Made by a program: the position numbers and the translations under genes
Notes under the pieces: generated by a model
The model's input: the letters and a program-made list of their open reading frames with translations, nothing else
Database searches by the model: none
Told to the model about the DNA's origin: nothing
Part shown: piece after piece, positions 1-11,938 of the stretch
How the letters are laid out: every line of letters starts with the position of its first letter
Numbering within the stretch: position 1 is the first letter of the stretch
From: Hofstenia miamia
Taxonomy: Eukaryota; Xenacoelomorpha; Acoela
Reading direction: 5' to 3'
Assembly: GCA_004352715.1 (NCBI GenBank)
Contig: SCFE01000001.1
Coordinates: 3,602,947 to 3,666,946 of the forward strand
DNA length: 64,000 nucleotides

Positions 1-609
1 GAGTCGATTTTTCATTTGCTACAAAATATAAAAATTTTTATTTTTTAATTGAACTAATTTTGTATAATTTATGAAGCTAAAATTTGGTCTCCTTAAATGG
101 ACCTTATTTTGGATAACTTACATTTATTATTCACTATAAAAACTGACGAAAAAGTAGTTTTAGGTATTTCAGCGTTCCTTCGGAATCAGGAAACGTAAAA
201 TATTGCATTTTAAAAATTAGAAACACACACTTACATATGTTCTACAACTGGTAATAAGCATTTTGAATTTTGAAATGCAATGTTTTCTTCACACTGAAAA
301 CTAGAATACATTAGAACTTTGAAATATATTTATTTATATCAGAAAATAACATTCAGAATGAAACTTTCAATTAAGAAAAATGAGTTTATATCACAGTAGT
401 GTGTGATTAGAGGGTTTCACACCCACCATTAAAAAATATTTTCTTTCCCCGTATCCGAATTTTTTAACCGTACCAGAAAATGAAATTTCCTTTAATGGCA
501 TTATACAATATCAAGATTTGCAACTAATGTTCATGGTATGCTCATTCTTTAAACATTTTCTATATAAATTGTGTTTTTGAAAAGAAAACCTTTTTTAAAA
601 TACACATAA
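1..609. other. AT-rich non-coding stretch
   Basis: No ORF, RNA gene or repeat that I can support. It ends at an assembly gap. Confidence 0.6.
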
Positions 610-1609
610 NNNNNNNNNNNNNNNNNNNNNNNNNNNNNNNNNNNNNNNNNNNNNNNNNNNNNNNNNNNNNNNNNNNNNNNNNNNNNNNNNNNNNNNNNNN
701 NNNNNNNNNNNNNNNNNNNNNNNNNNNNNNNNNNNNNNNNNNNNNNNNNNNNNNNNNNNNNNNNNNNNNNNNNNNNNNNNNNNNNNNNNNNNNNNNNNNN
801 NNNNNNNNNNNNNNNNNNNNNNNNNNNNNNNNNNNNNNNNNNNNNNNNNNNNNNNNNNNNNNNNNNNNNNNNNNNNNNNNNNNNNNNNNNNNNNNNNNNN
901 NNNNNNNNNNNNNNNNNNNNNNNNNNNNNNNNNNNNNNNNNNNNNNNNNNNNNNNNNNNNNNNNNNNNNNNNNNNNNNNNNNNNNNNNNNNNNNNNNNNN
1001 NNNNNNNNNNNNNNNNNNNNNNNNNNNNNNNNNNNNNNNNNNNNNNNNNNNNNNNNNNNNNNNNNNNNNNNNNNNNNNNNNNNNNNNNNNNNNNNNNNNN
1101 NNNNNNNNNNNNNNNNNNNNNNNNNNNNNNNNNNNNNNNNNNNNNNNNNNNNNNNNNNNNNNNNNNNNNNNNNNNNNNNNNNNNNNNNNNNNNNNNNNNN
1201 NNNNNNNNNNNNNNNNNNNNNNNNNNNNNNNNNNNNNNNNNNNNNNNNNNNNNNNNNNNNNNNNNNNNNNNNNNNNNNNNNNNNNNNNNNNNNNNNNNNN
1301 NNNNNNNNNNNNNNNNNNNNNNNNNNNNNNNNNNNNNNNNNNNNNNNNNNNNNNNNNNNNNNNNNNNNNNNNNNNNNNNNNNNNNNNNNNNNNNNNNNNN
1401 NNNNNNNNNNNNNNNNNNNNNNNNNNNNNNNNNNNNNNNNNNNNNNNNNNNNNNNNNNNNNNNNNNNNNNNNNNNNNNNNNNNNNNNNNNNNNNNNNNNN
1501 NNNNNNNNNNNNNNNNNNNNNNNNNNNNNNNNNNNNNNNNNNNNNNNNNNNNNNNNNNNNNNNNNNNNNNNNNNNNNNNNNNNNNNNNNNNNNNNNNNNN
1601 NNNNNNNNN
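610..1609. other. assembly gap, 1000 N
   Basis: Exactly 1000 unknown bases, a typical fixed-size placeholder. The right edge is a (TA)n tract (1610-1631), so the break probably lies in a microsatellite. Confidence 0.95.
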
Positions 1610-1631
1610 TATATATATATATATATATATA

Positions 1632-3152
1632 ATACAATCACAATCAATATCTCAGGTTTTCTTAAGGACGACTTAGCAAATACCAATTTGCTTCCAGAAT
1701 CGTAAACATTCTGAAACTTCAATTTGGACTTCAAAACTTGGAGTAGTGATAAAAATATAAAATATTAAAATTCTTATTCAATGAAATACTAAACTACGCT
1801 GACTTCAGAGTTTGATATTTTGATGCAGATCGTGGGCTCCCTAACGTTTAATAATATTCTTTTTTAATCAGATGTCCGGCTTCAATATAACCATTTCTCT
1901 TGAAATTTGTAACGATCTATGTTGTTCAAAAATATAATTTTTTTCAATAATAATAGCAATTCAATAATGGATTTACAATTTTGACCATCATAGAAGATTC
2001 ATGAATGGAATTGGAGATTTTTCAATACTGAAGTTATTCGGAAAAAAAATAGTAGTTTGAAATAAATTTTAGGAATCGAATACTAAAATGGTAAGCTGGA
2101 TTTAAGGGTTTCTTTTTGCACTATTTTGACAGTTTCTGGCGAGCGTTTCACATCGTTAATCACTCAATTTCTTAAACCAACAGGAAGTCCTGCCTTCGCT
2201 TTTGCTTTTAACATTGATAGTGACCAATATAATCAGGTTTTGACGCTGAAATTCCATGAATCTCCTGAATATGACAACAAAATATAATATGCACTAAGAC
2301 ATCGTATTCCTTTACCCAGCGTTATTCTCAGTAGATGCCTAATGGATGTCAGAAATTTTCAATCATTTTCCATTATTTTCAAAATGGGATTAAGTAATAT
2401 CTAACAACGCTACAAATTTTTTTGCAGAATTTTCACCGCTATATATTTAAATACATTAAGAGCATCACAGGTGTGAGACTCCAAAATTTTGTGGTCTTGT
2501 TTCTGCAAATTGTTCATCTTTTGAATCAACAATCAAGTTGGAGTGAAACAGATCAAATAACTTTCTAAATCACTTGTACAAAGCATTTCGTGCATTTTTG
2601 CTTCTCATATTCCTGGTTTTGTACTTCATCAAATTTTGATATTGATTATTTCTGCAACTTTGTCATTGCATATTGTGCTGTGGTTGTTGGTATTAATGCC
2701 ATATTCCAATATTCAAAAGCATCCAGTATAGTATGCTTACAACTTTCCAAGACGATTCTGAGATGATATGAAATTTTTATAGAATTTATTTCTTTGAGAG
2801 TAATCGGAAAGATCAAAGATACTCTTTAGGAAAACTAATCAGGCATTCATTATTGTTCTGACGAGCCGAGAGAGCCATTCTTTACAGTCAATCGGTTAGA
2901 CAGGTTTCGTTCAAAGTGTGGTGGACTAGATAGAAAGTACGTTAATCACTCCATTGGCTTGAAACTGTCTTTAACTGCAAACAGAACTTCTTAAAATATC
3001 TTATTCGATCTATTACAGTGGAATGGAACTACTCAATATATTCCGATCACAATATCATAAGAATAAATACTCGCACAATAGAAGCGGACAATAAAAATTG
3101 CATACTTGATTACTTAATGCCAAATATACGTATCACCAAATTAATTAGCGCC

Positions 3153-3154
<2 letters not shown>
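1632..3154. other. non-coding stretch without recognised features
   Basis: AT-rich sequence with only short random reading frames and no recognisable exon, repeat or RNA gene. Confidence 0.5.

Positions 3155-3189
<35 letters not shown>
3155..3189. repeat. (TA)n microsatellite
   Basis: Uninterrupted AT dinucleotide run of about 35 bp. Confidence 0.95.
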
Positions 3190-3190
<1 letters not shown>

Positions 3191-3276
3191 TTAGGACTTT
3201 TTTGCTCCCTACCGCCCCCCTCCGCACTTACATTATTTTCATAGAAAATGGAATGTTTGCAGAAAACAGAATTGGT

Positions 3277-3600
3277 GACTTTGGTTGAGCGATTAGGCCT
3301 ATGAAATAATCAAAATTTAGGTTTTAGATTTAAAAGACATAGATTTATGACTTTGGTTTGGGACTTAAGATCTATAAAAATATTCATTTAGGTTTTCAGA
3401 TTTAGAAAACGTCGATTTCTCACTTTGATTTAGGGTTTTGGTCTATGAAAAGGGGATTAGATTAGAAGTTTAGGTTTTAGTTTAGACAACATGAATTTGT
3501 AAATTAGCGCTTAGATCTATAAAAAATAGGAATTTTCCGATTTTGATTTAGGGCTTTGGTTTATTAAAAAAATTTAGATCTGGGTTATGGTTAAAATTAG
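3277..3600. repeat. decayed minisatellite, ~72-bp period
   Basis: Three units start at 3277, 3349 and 3421, exactly 72 bp apart. Each has the layout 'gactttggttt..gga', then 'atctataaaaa', then 'tttaggttttagattta', then an 'aaaacatagattt'-like end. A fourth, shortened unit starts near 3500 and a fifth near 3538. The units differ by many substitutions, so the array is old. It lies about 250 bp upstream of the CAP gene start codon. Confidence 0.75.
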
Positions 3601-3851
3601 GTGAAGATTAGGTCCTGAAAAATGAAGAATTATCTCTTGAAATGAAAAATTTAGAGGAAATCCGGAAAAATAAAGAATTGACTGGGATTAGAGTTAGGTT
3701 TATGCCTAAATATATGTCTTCAATGCAAAAATTCCATGTTATATGAAAATAATGTTAGTGAAAGTGGAAAAGCAAAAAATATCCATATATATATGCATGA
3801 ATATTAAGTGAATTTATAATTTTAGGAAGGCCCAAAAGATTTTCATACTAA

Positions 3852-6192
3852 ATGGGTTGCAATCCTTCAAAATCCAAACATTTTCATCCTGATGGTCCCG
3901 ATGAAATACAAAGACGATTCTTGGATGAGCACAATGAAATTAGGTACCTAGTTTACAATGCTGCATCTTAAGATTGTGAGATCTATTACTGAATCAATAT
4001 TTTAATGGTAGTTGAACTTATAATAATTAATAAATTATAACACTTTATCATGAAATGTATGAAATTTGACACTGCTAGCATTAAAAATGATTGAAATCAT
4101 TCTGACTTGTTTGTATTTCTACAATCTATACATTGCATTGAATACATAGTCTATATTTATTTCGATATTAATTGCTTTAGCAGAATATTATCTGCTTGAT
4201 AATATCCACAGCATCCAGGATTCCTTTAGTTAAATTTGATTTTTTCAAGAAGATTGCGTTTTTCCTATTTATCCGAAAACTCTGCAGCTGAGCTATATTT
4301 TAACTTAAATGCAGCTTGATTTGCAAACAATGCAATTTTTACAACTAAAACATGAAAATTTAAGCTTTTTAGCAATTTTTTTCAAAACAGCTCTAAAGCT
4401 TCAATTTCGGTAAACTATAAAATAGTTTTTTATATATACATAGTTTAGCCCTCGAATTTTTAAAAATCAACTCCTCACATTTCTTCTTTCTTCTTTATCT
4501 CAATTTGTCTTCAATATGAATGCGTTTTTTCCCATTCTGTATGTGCTCCTCTTGCCACTAATTTCTCTAATTTTGTTCATATTTTTCTATATAAATTTAT
4601 TTTAAGTTCATTTCTATACACTTCTTTGTGGTACAATACATTTTATTACTTTTATGATTATTATTACTACTAATGTATGGTGCGAACTTAAAGGTTAAAG
4701 AGTTAAGAAAATATTTTTTATTCTTTTTATAAAATATCAACTTTGCTATATTCTACATTTTTGGTTTAATCGACCTGTTCAATCTGAAATTCTACAGGAA
4801 TAATGCAAATTTGAAACACGCAATACAAATATCTCCTTAAATTCAACAAATCTGATGCTAAAATCAAGAAAAAATCTCTGACAAAATCGAACTGATACTC
4901 TGTTCTATTGAATGCCATTTCCGATGTTTAACGTAGATCTTTAATTGAGGAATCACTGAAAAGCATTTCAAATGATAGAAAATATCAAGATACATTAATG
5001 CTTACAAACTATGCCTCAAAGAATTAGTTTCACAAGGACGGAAGAGTCAGAGAAGGCTTGGATCAGATTGCATTTTAGTTCGGTTCTAATGTTATTTTTT
5101 TATTAATAAACAATTTTCATAGGAGACAACACAAAGTCCCTCTTTTGAGGTGGTGCCCTGAACTTTCAATAGAAGCAACACGATGGGCATTTCATATGGC
5201 GGACAAGAGAGTCATTGAACACAACAGCGATGCTCAAAGCCGTCTCTATGGATCGACGGTGTATAAAGGATGGAGCAATGTCATTTCAGATTTAGAACGT
5301 AGGTAATTTTAGGTAAATCTATTGTTTGTAAAAATGTATTTAGCTGAAAAAATAGTGCAAAGATGGTACGCAGAAGAAAGAAACTATGAATACGATGCTG
5401 ATCAGCCTCATTTGTCACAGAAAACAGGTTTAATTTTGAGACTGCTTGATGATAGTGTTTTTTTAACTTAGCTTTCTATGTGATTGCAGATATAAAATTG
5501 CTTTCGAATTTGAAATATGTATGGATATATAACTCGAAATCTTCCAACATAAATCTGTTGTAATTTATATAGTAGATATACTTTGGTTAATCTATATCAA
5601 ATGTCAGTTTCCATTTTCTTAAGATTCAATATGATTAGGCTGTCTAGAAATTCTGTTGGACTATTCAAATTAATTGTAAATTGTACATTTTTCTTCGGAT
5701 CTATGTTTTTTAGAATTTGATAGAACTTTCGGATGTTTAAATCAATAGGAAATTTGTTAAAACCATTATTTAAATATCCAATTAATTTACAAAATATCGT
5801 TTCCATTCAAGACCAAACTATTTTGTGATGTTATGGTATAGGCACCCTCAATTTTTAAAGGCTTTTTATATTCAGATATTCTTTAAAATATTTATTTTCT
5901 AACGTTAATATAATCGCGTTATTTCTAAATCTTGGATTTATGTGATTTCAATTGTTTCAAGAAAATATTTTAAATTTTAATTCCCAATTCAAAATTGACA
6001 CTTGTAAAACAGTTAGTTATATCAAACGTTGCAAGTTTGAAGTTTATTTTAGTTTCATTATATCTTTGAGGTTTTAACCAACTAATGAAGTTTCAATCAT
6101 CCTTAATATAACTTTAAATTTTTGATGTTATTGATATTATCAATTTGAAAATAAATGTTCTAGGTCTGAATCGTTCATAATTTCATTAATAT

Positions 6193-6242
<50 letters not shown>

Positions 6243-6920
6243 GCAATAGAAAGAATAAGTCTCACAGTACGAAATTGTTAATCATATGCAGATGAAAAGT
6301 AATATGCTTTAAGAATCCCTTTGAATGTAGATAGAATTTCAACTCTGAAAACTTCACCAGGTAAAGATGGTTTTGCACCAACAGATATGCTCGATCAGCG
6401 TTCTTTTTTTGTAAATGATACTTCAAACAGATAATTATGAACACCACGACTATATTGATGTAGACAGTTAAACAGCTCAATGATGTAGGATGGTGCAAGC
6501 CCATACAAATCTATACAGTAAGTCCAATTTTAAGATCTATTCTACATTTGATTGGAAGCCAATGCAACTACTTTCGAGATGTGAATTGGCGGGAAAGAAT
6601 CCACGATCTCCAAATCTATCTCCTTGTGATTATGTGATTACTTAATGTGAGATATCGTGAAGAAACATGTCTACTCACAAGATGTTCGCACAAAATAAGA
6701 GCTGTGGGAAAAATTATTGCCGAGTTTGTCGGAGAATATATCACTCCATCCAGAGAAGATTCCTGTTATGTAATGGCAATGAAAGACAACACTTTAAAGA
6801 GCAGTTAAAATGGTTCACTTACATGTTTGTTTATTTGTTTAAATCATTACCAAATTATAGTTTGATAATTTAAATGTGTGTTAATATTTTTCAATGGGAC
6901 TATTGACTTATGGGCACACT

Positions 6921-6962
<42 letters not shown>

Positions 6963-9456
6963 GACGAAAACTAAGAACTTTTCAATTTAGTCAATTTTGT
7001 TATCTCAGTGATTATCAAAAACTCATCATTGATGCCATCATAAATGAAGGATTCAGCCAGATCACGTTTGCTGCTAAATTGAAAGTCAACAAATCAACGA
7101 TCAGTAGATTTGTCAAAGGCAAGGTATCTTCGAAGCGGAAAAAAATGACTAGTGCAGAATCCAGCATCAGTAGTAAACGGCTCTTTTCTATCAGACTCAT
7201 CTCCCGAAGCTCCTTCTAACTCGGAAGCAGTGCATGGCTAGAGTGGCATGATGCCGACAACACAGAAACCGGACCGAAGATCAGTGGAAGAATGTCTTCT
7301 TCTCTGATGAGTTAAAAATCGAGATGACTTACCATTCGGACAATACTCCATCTATGCGAAAGTTCTGTCAGCACAACAGAGTAAGTGAAAATCCTCAAAA
7401 CTCGTGTTTTGCCTCATTAACATCGCTACTTCGACAGGGGATATTGCAAGATGATTCGGCACCGGCTCATCAATCAAAGGTCACAAACGCCTGCCTTTAG
7501 AGTAGCCAAAGGGATCACTTCTCTCCCCGGTTTTCAAACAGCCCAGGTTTAAATCCCGTGGTAAATTTGTGGAGGATTTTTAAGAAAAATCTCAACTTAC
7601 ACCGATCACGCACCAAAAATGAGTTACTTGCTTCTATTATCTGTGCTTGAATTTGCGAAATACCTCGAGAGACACTGACAAAAAAGCTTGTTATCAGTAT
7701 GTTAAGAAGGAATGAAAAAGTGCTGAAAGCGGGCGACGCACCCACCAAATACTGACTCTCGTAAGTTCACTATTGTTGTAAGTTTTTGTTGCAGTTATTA
7801 AAGTTCGGGAGCTTGATAAATAAATTCCATAAAATACGTGATTTAGTTTTTTCTCATTCTTTTAGAAAGCTGGTAATTTTTGTCCCAACACTATATATAT
7901 ATATGTATGTATGTATAAGTATATGGGACTGTTGGGTACTTTTACTTTCGGTAATATCTTCTGTTATGTTTCTATGATGAGAAAATGATCAGAGTGGGAT
8001 TTTAGAGCATATAATAACGTACTCAACCATGGTAATTAAATTTGCATGTTTACAAATAACCCGCGAAAATATCAGTTTAGGTCGTGTTTAATTTAGTCAT
8101 ACAGAACAAACAAGACCCAGGTGAATTCCATATCACAACGTCATCCATGATTCTACTTTTTATTCACAGCATCAGGTACGCCAAAGAATACCTTCTACAG
8201 AGATTTTAAAGTTCTGGAAAGTCGCAATTCTGTGAAAATTTCGGGACATGAAAAGCACAGATTGACAAACTTAGCTTTGAAAATCCCATTTTCTCTGTAC
8301 AAGACATATCTCAAAAGTTCAAAGGGACTGGAATTTCTGTTCGTCATTCGACAGTGCATCGGTCACTGATAAGATGGGGTATAAAGAAGAGACTGCCCAA
8401 CATTGTACCGAACATCACAGATTAGCATGAGAGAAAAAACTACTAATTTTGCAAAAACCTTCTCCCAGATTAGTGTATTTTTTCAGATGCATCGAAACAA
8501 AGTCAAGGCTTGGTGCAGGAAAAGCCATAAAATAGTAGTCAAAATTTTGTCCAAAAGCTATGGTCGGAGCGCACTGTCATATTCCCGATATTATTTGAAA
8601 AGATCCCCAAAGGAACAATTAACAGTAAATTGTGTTGGAGTTTGCTCCATATGCAAATGTTTTATGTCCCAACTGTTGGATAATGGAGCATGATGGCGCA
8701 ACCCCTCACATCTCCCCTGAAACAAAAATTTCATGCGTGAAAACGACATTCAAATTCTGCAGTGGCAACCAAATTCTCCAGATATCAATCTGGTGGAAAA
8801 CTTTTTGACTATCCTCAAGAACTTCGTGGAAAAGGAATATCCACTTAAGAAGGCGACATTGATAGAAAAAATTCAAGAATTACAACATGAAATTTTGCCG
8901 GTCAAAAGTAGGAATTTGATGAACTGTGTTTTTCTGCGTTTATTCAAATGCTTAGCAAAAAACGGAAAATTTGTAAAAATCTTATACCATATGTTTATAG
9001 GAAATTCATTTTGCGACCACTCCAACTTTTTTCTTTGTAAATATGTTCATCCGTTTGGCTATAAATTTCATTTTCCTGCGGTCCATTTTTTGCGTCAATA
9101 TACATTTATATATATATACTGGATGATAAATTATATACATGTACCTAGGCATGTAGCAAGTTGATAATCATAAATCAAAGAAATTATTATAATTATTTCT
9201 GGGCATTCTTTTTCACTATGCTAACATCTTTCATTGGAAATCGCTCATGTTTTAAAAACTTAATTTAGGAAATTTCACACAAATTGTATGGCGAGAAACG
9301 GAAGAACTTGGCATTGGCTACAAATGGGTGAATCAGAATGAATTATATCTTTGTGCCTATTATTTTCCTCAAGGCAACGTAGTAAACCGCTTTAAAGAAA
9401 ATGTATTCCGTCCGTCAAGAAATAAATCCCTCAAGTATTCTGACATTTTTGATTAA
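3852..9456 (+). CDS. GAPR-1/GLIPR2-like CAP-domain protein, 4 exons, 179 aa
   Basis: Exons 3852-3943, 5123-5298, 5344-5427 and 9269-9456 have GT..AG borders and join in frame (92+176+84+188 = 540 nt, TAA at 9454). The product is a single CAP domain with no signal peptide. It opens MGCNPSK, a candidate N-myristoylation (Gly2) and palmitoylation (Cys3) signal like the membrane anchor of Golgi-associated GAPR-1 (MGKSASK). Family landmarks are LDEHNEIR (25-31), the VPLL helix (36-39), WAFHMA (52-57), His64, QRWYAEERNY (95-104), GNFTQIVW (118-125) and the LCAYYFPQGNVV strand. GAPR-1 has 154 residues; here the C-terminus is longer. Of the four CAP cavity residues, the His64 and Glu100 equivalents are present. 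The GENL glutamate is absent (GWSN at 80-83) and the second histidine is Asn119. The inferred role is a cytosolic, membrane-associated CAP protein. A 5' UTR exon may begin after the acceptor at 3824-3825, since 'tttag' precedes the ATG by 26 bp. Confidence 0.9.
6195..6240. repeat. (TA)n microsatellite
   Basis: About 46 bp of uninterrupted TA repeats inside intron 3 of the CAP gene. Confidence 0.95.
6955..7892 (+). mobile_element. Tc1-like DNA transposon relic, 938 bp, with both terminal repeats
   Basis: The left end (from 6955) reads agtgctgggacgaaaacta. The reverse complement of the right end (to 7892) reads agtgttgggacaaaaatta, giving inverted repeats of about 20 bp with four mismatches. 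Both ends abut (TA)n tracts (about 6922-6953 and 7893-7920), as expected for a TA-targeting element. The size and the single transposase relic inside fit a Tc1 element short of the usual 1.3-1.6 kb, so it is deleted and decayed. Confidence 0.85.
6990..7755 (+). pseudogene. broken Tc1-type transposase
   Basis: Pieces in several frames add up to a Tc1 transposase. An N-terminal helix-turn-helix occupies about 7003-7120 (YQKLIIDAIINEGF, then KVNKSTISRFVKGKV). The first catalytic region is RTEDQWKNVFFSDEL near 7274-7312. The second is DDSAPAHQSKV near 7452. Further pieces are PGLNPVVNLWRIFKKN near 7547 and a GDAPTKY C-terminus near 7733-7753, matching the Tc1 ending. Frameshifts and stops (for example after 'MARVA' and at TAG 7499) break it, and the third acidic residue of the usual PIENLW motif reads V. 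It cannot encode an active enzyme. Confidence 0.85.
8160..9098 (+). pseudogene. Tc1-like transposase relic, same family as 52982-53744
   Basis: Frame-shifted remnants run in order. A helix-turn-helix segment near 8262-8400 contains NPIFSVQDISQKFKG and STVHRSLIRWGIKKR. Then follow FFQMHRNKVKAW near 8479, a DGATPHIS-like segment near 8692-8715 (in a different frame from its flanks), ILQWQPNSPDINLVENF near 8754-8805 and a C-terminal helical tail ending near 8985. The pieces align by eye with the minus-strand element at 52982-53744 (HRNKVQVW, FLQWPPSSADLSPIENVW). A likely right end lies at 9098, next to TA, where the reverse complement reads ttgacgcaaaaaatg and resembles ttggctgcaaaaaaaatg at 52865. 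I could not identify the left end. It is nested in intron 3 of the CAP gene. Confidence 0.8.
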
Positions 9457-9520
9457 ATGAAAGACTTTTTATACAGACAAACAGTTTTATAGATCTGTTA
9501 GTAGTGAGTGTCATATAAAA

Positions 9521-9526
9521 AATAAA
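9521..9526 (+). promoter_or_regulatory. candidate polyadenylation signal of the CAP gene
   Basis: AATAAA lies 65 bp after the CAP stop codon, in the expected strand and distance range. AATAAA is frequent by chance in AT-rich DNA, so this is only a candidate. Confidence 0.5.
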
Positions 9527-11938
9527 AAACACCTTGTATAATTTATTTCATGTGAATCATTTTGGATTTAATTTTATTTAATAATAGCATCTTGGACAAC
9601 AGGAAATAATTTACTTTCTAGATGTTCAATAATGCAGCTCTAAATTTTCCTTCTATTGTGTGAATAGGATCTTGTTCTTTATAGAAAGTAGAGTTCACCC
9701 TGAGAGTGCCAAACAATGTTTGGATGCAGGACACAAATTTACCTGGGTTATGCGCTGTTGAAATCTTTTGTATGGGTATCAACTACTGTAATTACTAATG
9801 CGAGATTAAAAAACGAAAAGTCAAAACGAATTTTCCATCACATTAATTGGTGGAAAAACTATTCGACACAAACAACCAACACATGCCATTCCCCATCGCC
9901 TAATCTAAGTGAAATTTAACATTGTTTTATAAATGAAATAAAGGATTATGCAATAGAAAATCTTCATACCTCGTAGAAAAATAATTGATACCCCATTCTT
10001 CGCCAAATTTTTCGACAAGTTCAGGGAATTCTGGTGGACTATTAAAGAATAGAATGGGACTTCAAGTTTCCTTGTCACTTGAAGTTATGAACTCATTTTT
10101 ACAGAAATATATAAAGAAACATTGCTTTTTTGTTGTATTGTTTTCGATATATATAGTGGCATCAATAGCAAATTTCAAAAATGATTAAGATATACTAAAG
10201 TTGAATTAAGGACTTGCAGGCGGCTCTTCATTTTTAGTGCCCGAGCCCGCCTGCCATAAAATAAGGAATAACCCATCCGTACTCTCCCGTAAAGCCTTTG
10301 GCCCGACCGCGCCGCAGAAGTTCTATGCACCCCGCCCGTGTATGTTTGTTGCCACCTGTATAATCGTTCAGCTTAGAGATAATGGCTAATAAAATCAAAC
10401 AATAAAAGCAAGGATTTATAGCATGGAAAAGCATGTACAATTCGGAAAATATAGTACAACTAATTGTTTTCTGTCTGAGATCTTTTCACCAAATTGTACC
10501 ATTTGTACAGAAGCTTAAAGAAAATCAAACACGAAAAAGAAAATCTAGTTGAATTTAGTAATTGCGCCGTACATAATCAAGCTCACCGGAAGCCCGCTTT
10601 ATGCTGCGGGCTAGCCCACAAAATACTAAGTTAAATTACTACTAGGGTTATTTCCTTGAGAAACCTTTGAATTTATTCTTAAATTTAACTAATTTGTGAA
10701 ATACAATTTAACATAAACTCATAACACATAATATATAATTTCTAAATGTGAAGCTCTGTGCCATTTTAAATATGTTAATTATTGTAACATTTTTGGAACT
10801 TTTCCCTAAATGTAAGGATGTTATTTGAATTTGTTTAGTAGATAGGAGTTGTATATAAAATTTAGAGCTTTGATTCTTCTAAATGAAAATAATGCTTTTT
10901 ATAATCTAAACAAACGCACACTAACATATTGGAGATAGTGTTATTGCTAACATGTTTACCTTTAATTAACATTTGTAATCATTTCACAACAAAATTGTAG
11001 AACTAATTGAAAATTAAAAATATAATTTTAATGACAAACGAGTGATCCTCATCATGATTTTTAGCAATTTTTCCAATTTTAAAAATTAAGCATAAACGAT
11101 TCTTTTAAAAGATTTTGATTAGAAAATATACAAAAAGTTGCAAAAATGTTTTATCAAGAGTATCGTAAATTATTCAACACTTCATTTGAAATAAAAGAAT
11201 AGTAATTATTATTATAGTGATAAATAAAGATATTAACTTATTGAGTTCTACAAATTTATAAGCAGTCACAAATTTCTTTATTAAAGGAGTTGCAAAGGCA
11301 AACAAAATATAACAATAAGTACATCTATTATCAGCATTAAAAATGGAATTGACCAGTAGTTTCCAAAAATCAGAAGATTTTCTAAAATATATTAGAATGT
11401 TCGCTTTGTAATATTTTGAGACTCACAAAATGCAAAATTGGGGGATATTCTAGGTTCATATAAGTAATAATTTTGTTATAATATTCACATTAACGAAATT
11501 AAAGCAAATATAAGTTTTATTGTTTCCTTAAACACAACCTGCATATTGTGAAAAAATTAGGTACGGGTACTGCAGCCCTGGAGTTCCTAGATCCTCCACT
11601 GTGTGGCACCTTCGTAAATCACCCCTATCGCTTAAGCATATCTCGAAACATATTGCAAATAAAACTGCAATTTTAAATTCATCAGCAAGTGCTTGAGAAA
11701 TGAAGTATAGGAAGTGCTTGGGAAACTTATTTAAAACATTGTGTGAATTGTTAGTGTATGTCAGCTATAAGTATTCATAAATTTCAATAATGTTATCCAA
11801 TAATGTATAATATCCAAACGAAATTGTTGCCCAGAGCCTATGAATCCCAAAATCGCAAAGTGCCAATATTGGTTACTATCTCCCATAATATCAATAAATA
11901 CATTTAAAAATTCTTCTTTAAGCTTAAACCCTAGTAAC
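9527..11938. other. intergenic stretch with GC-richer patches
   Basis: Mostly AT-rich with no supported gene. Two patches at 10213-10345 and 10560-10620 are strikingly GC-rich for the region. The second contains a perfect hairpin, with AGCCCGC at 10591-10597 pairing GCGGGCT at 10606-10612 across an 8-base loop. No tRNA, rRNA or known repeat could be matched to them. Confidence 0.45.

Larger units (their letters stand above)
5428..9268 (+). other. long third intron of the CAP gene
   Basis: This 3.8-kb intron lies between 'ACAG|gttt' and 'tttag|GAAATTTC'. It contains a (TA)n tract and two Tc1-like transposon relics listed separately. The rest (5428-6195, 6241-6920, 7921-8160) shows no coding signal. 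Confidence 0.85.

Noticed and set aside
610-1609. Long open frames across the N gaps (also at 27463-27655, 37074-37194, 45437-45641, 53745-54744, 61265-62264)
   Set aside because: They are open only because unknown bases cannot form stop codons; the visible edges encode TA repeats (YIYIY) or transposon and intron sequence.
9716-9919. Frame with HSPSPNLSEI near its end, vaguely like a Tc1 'SPDLNPIE' segment
   Set aside because: Too short and too weak, with no catalytic context or terminal repeats; left unannotated.
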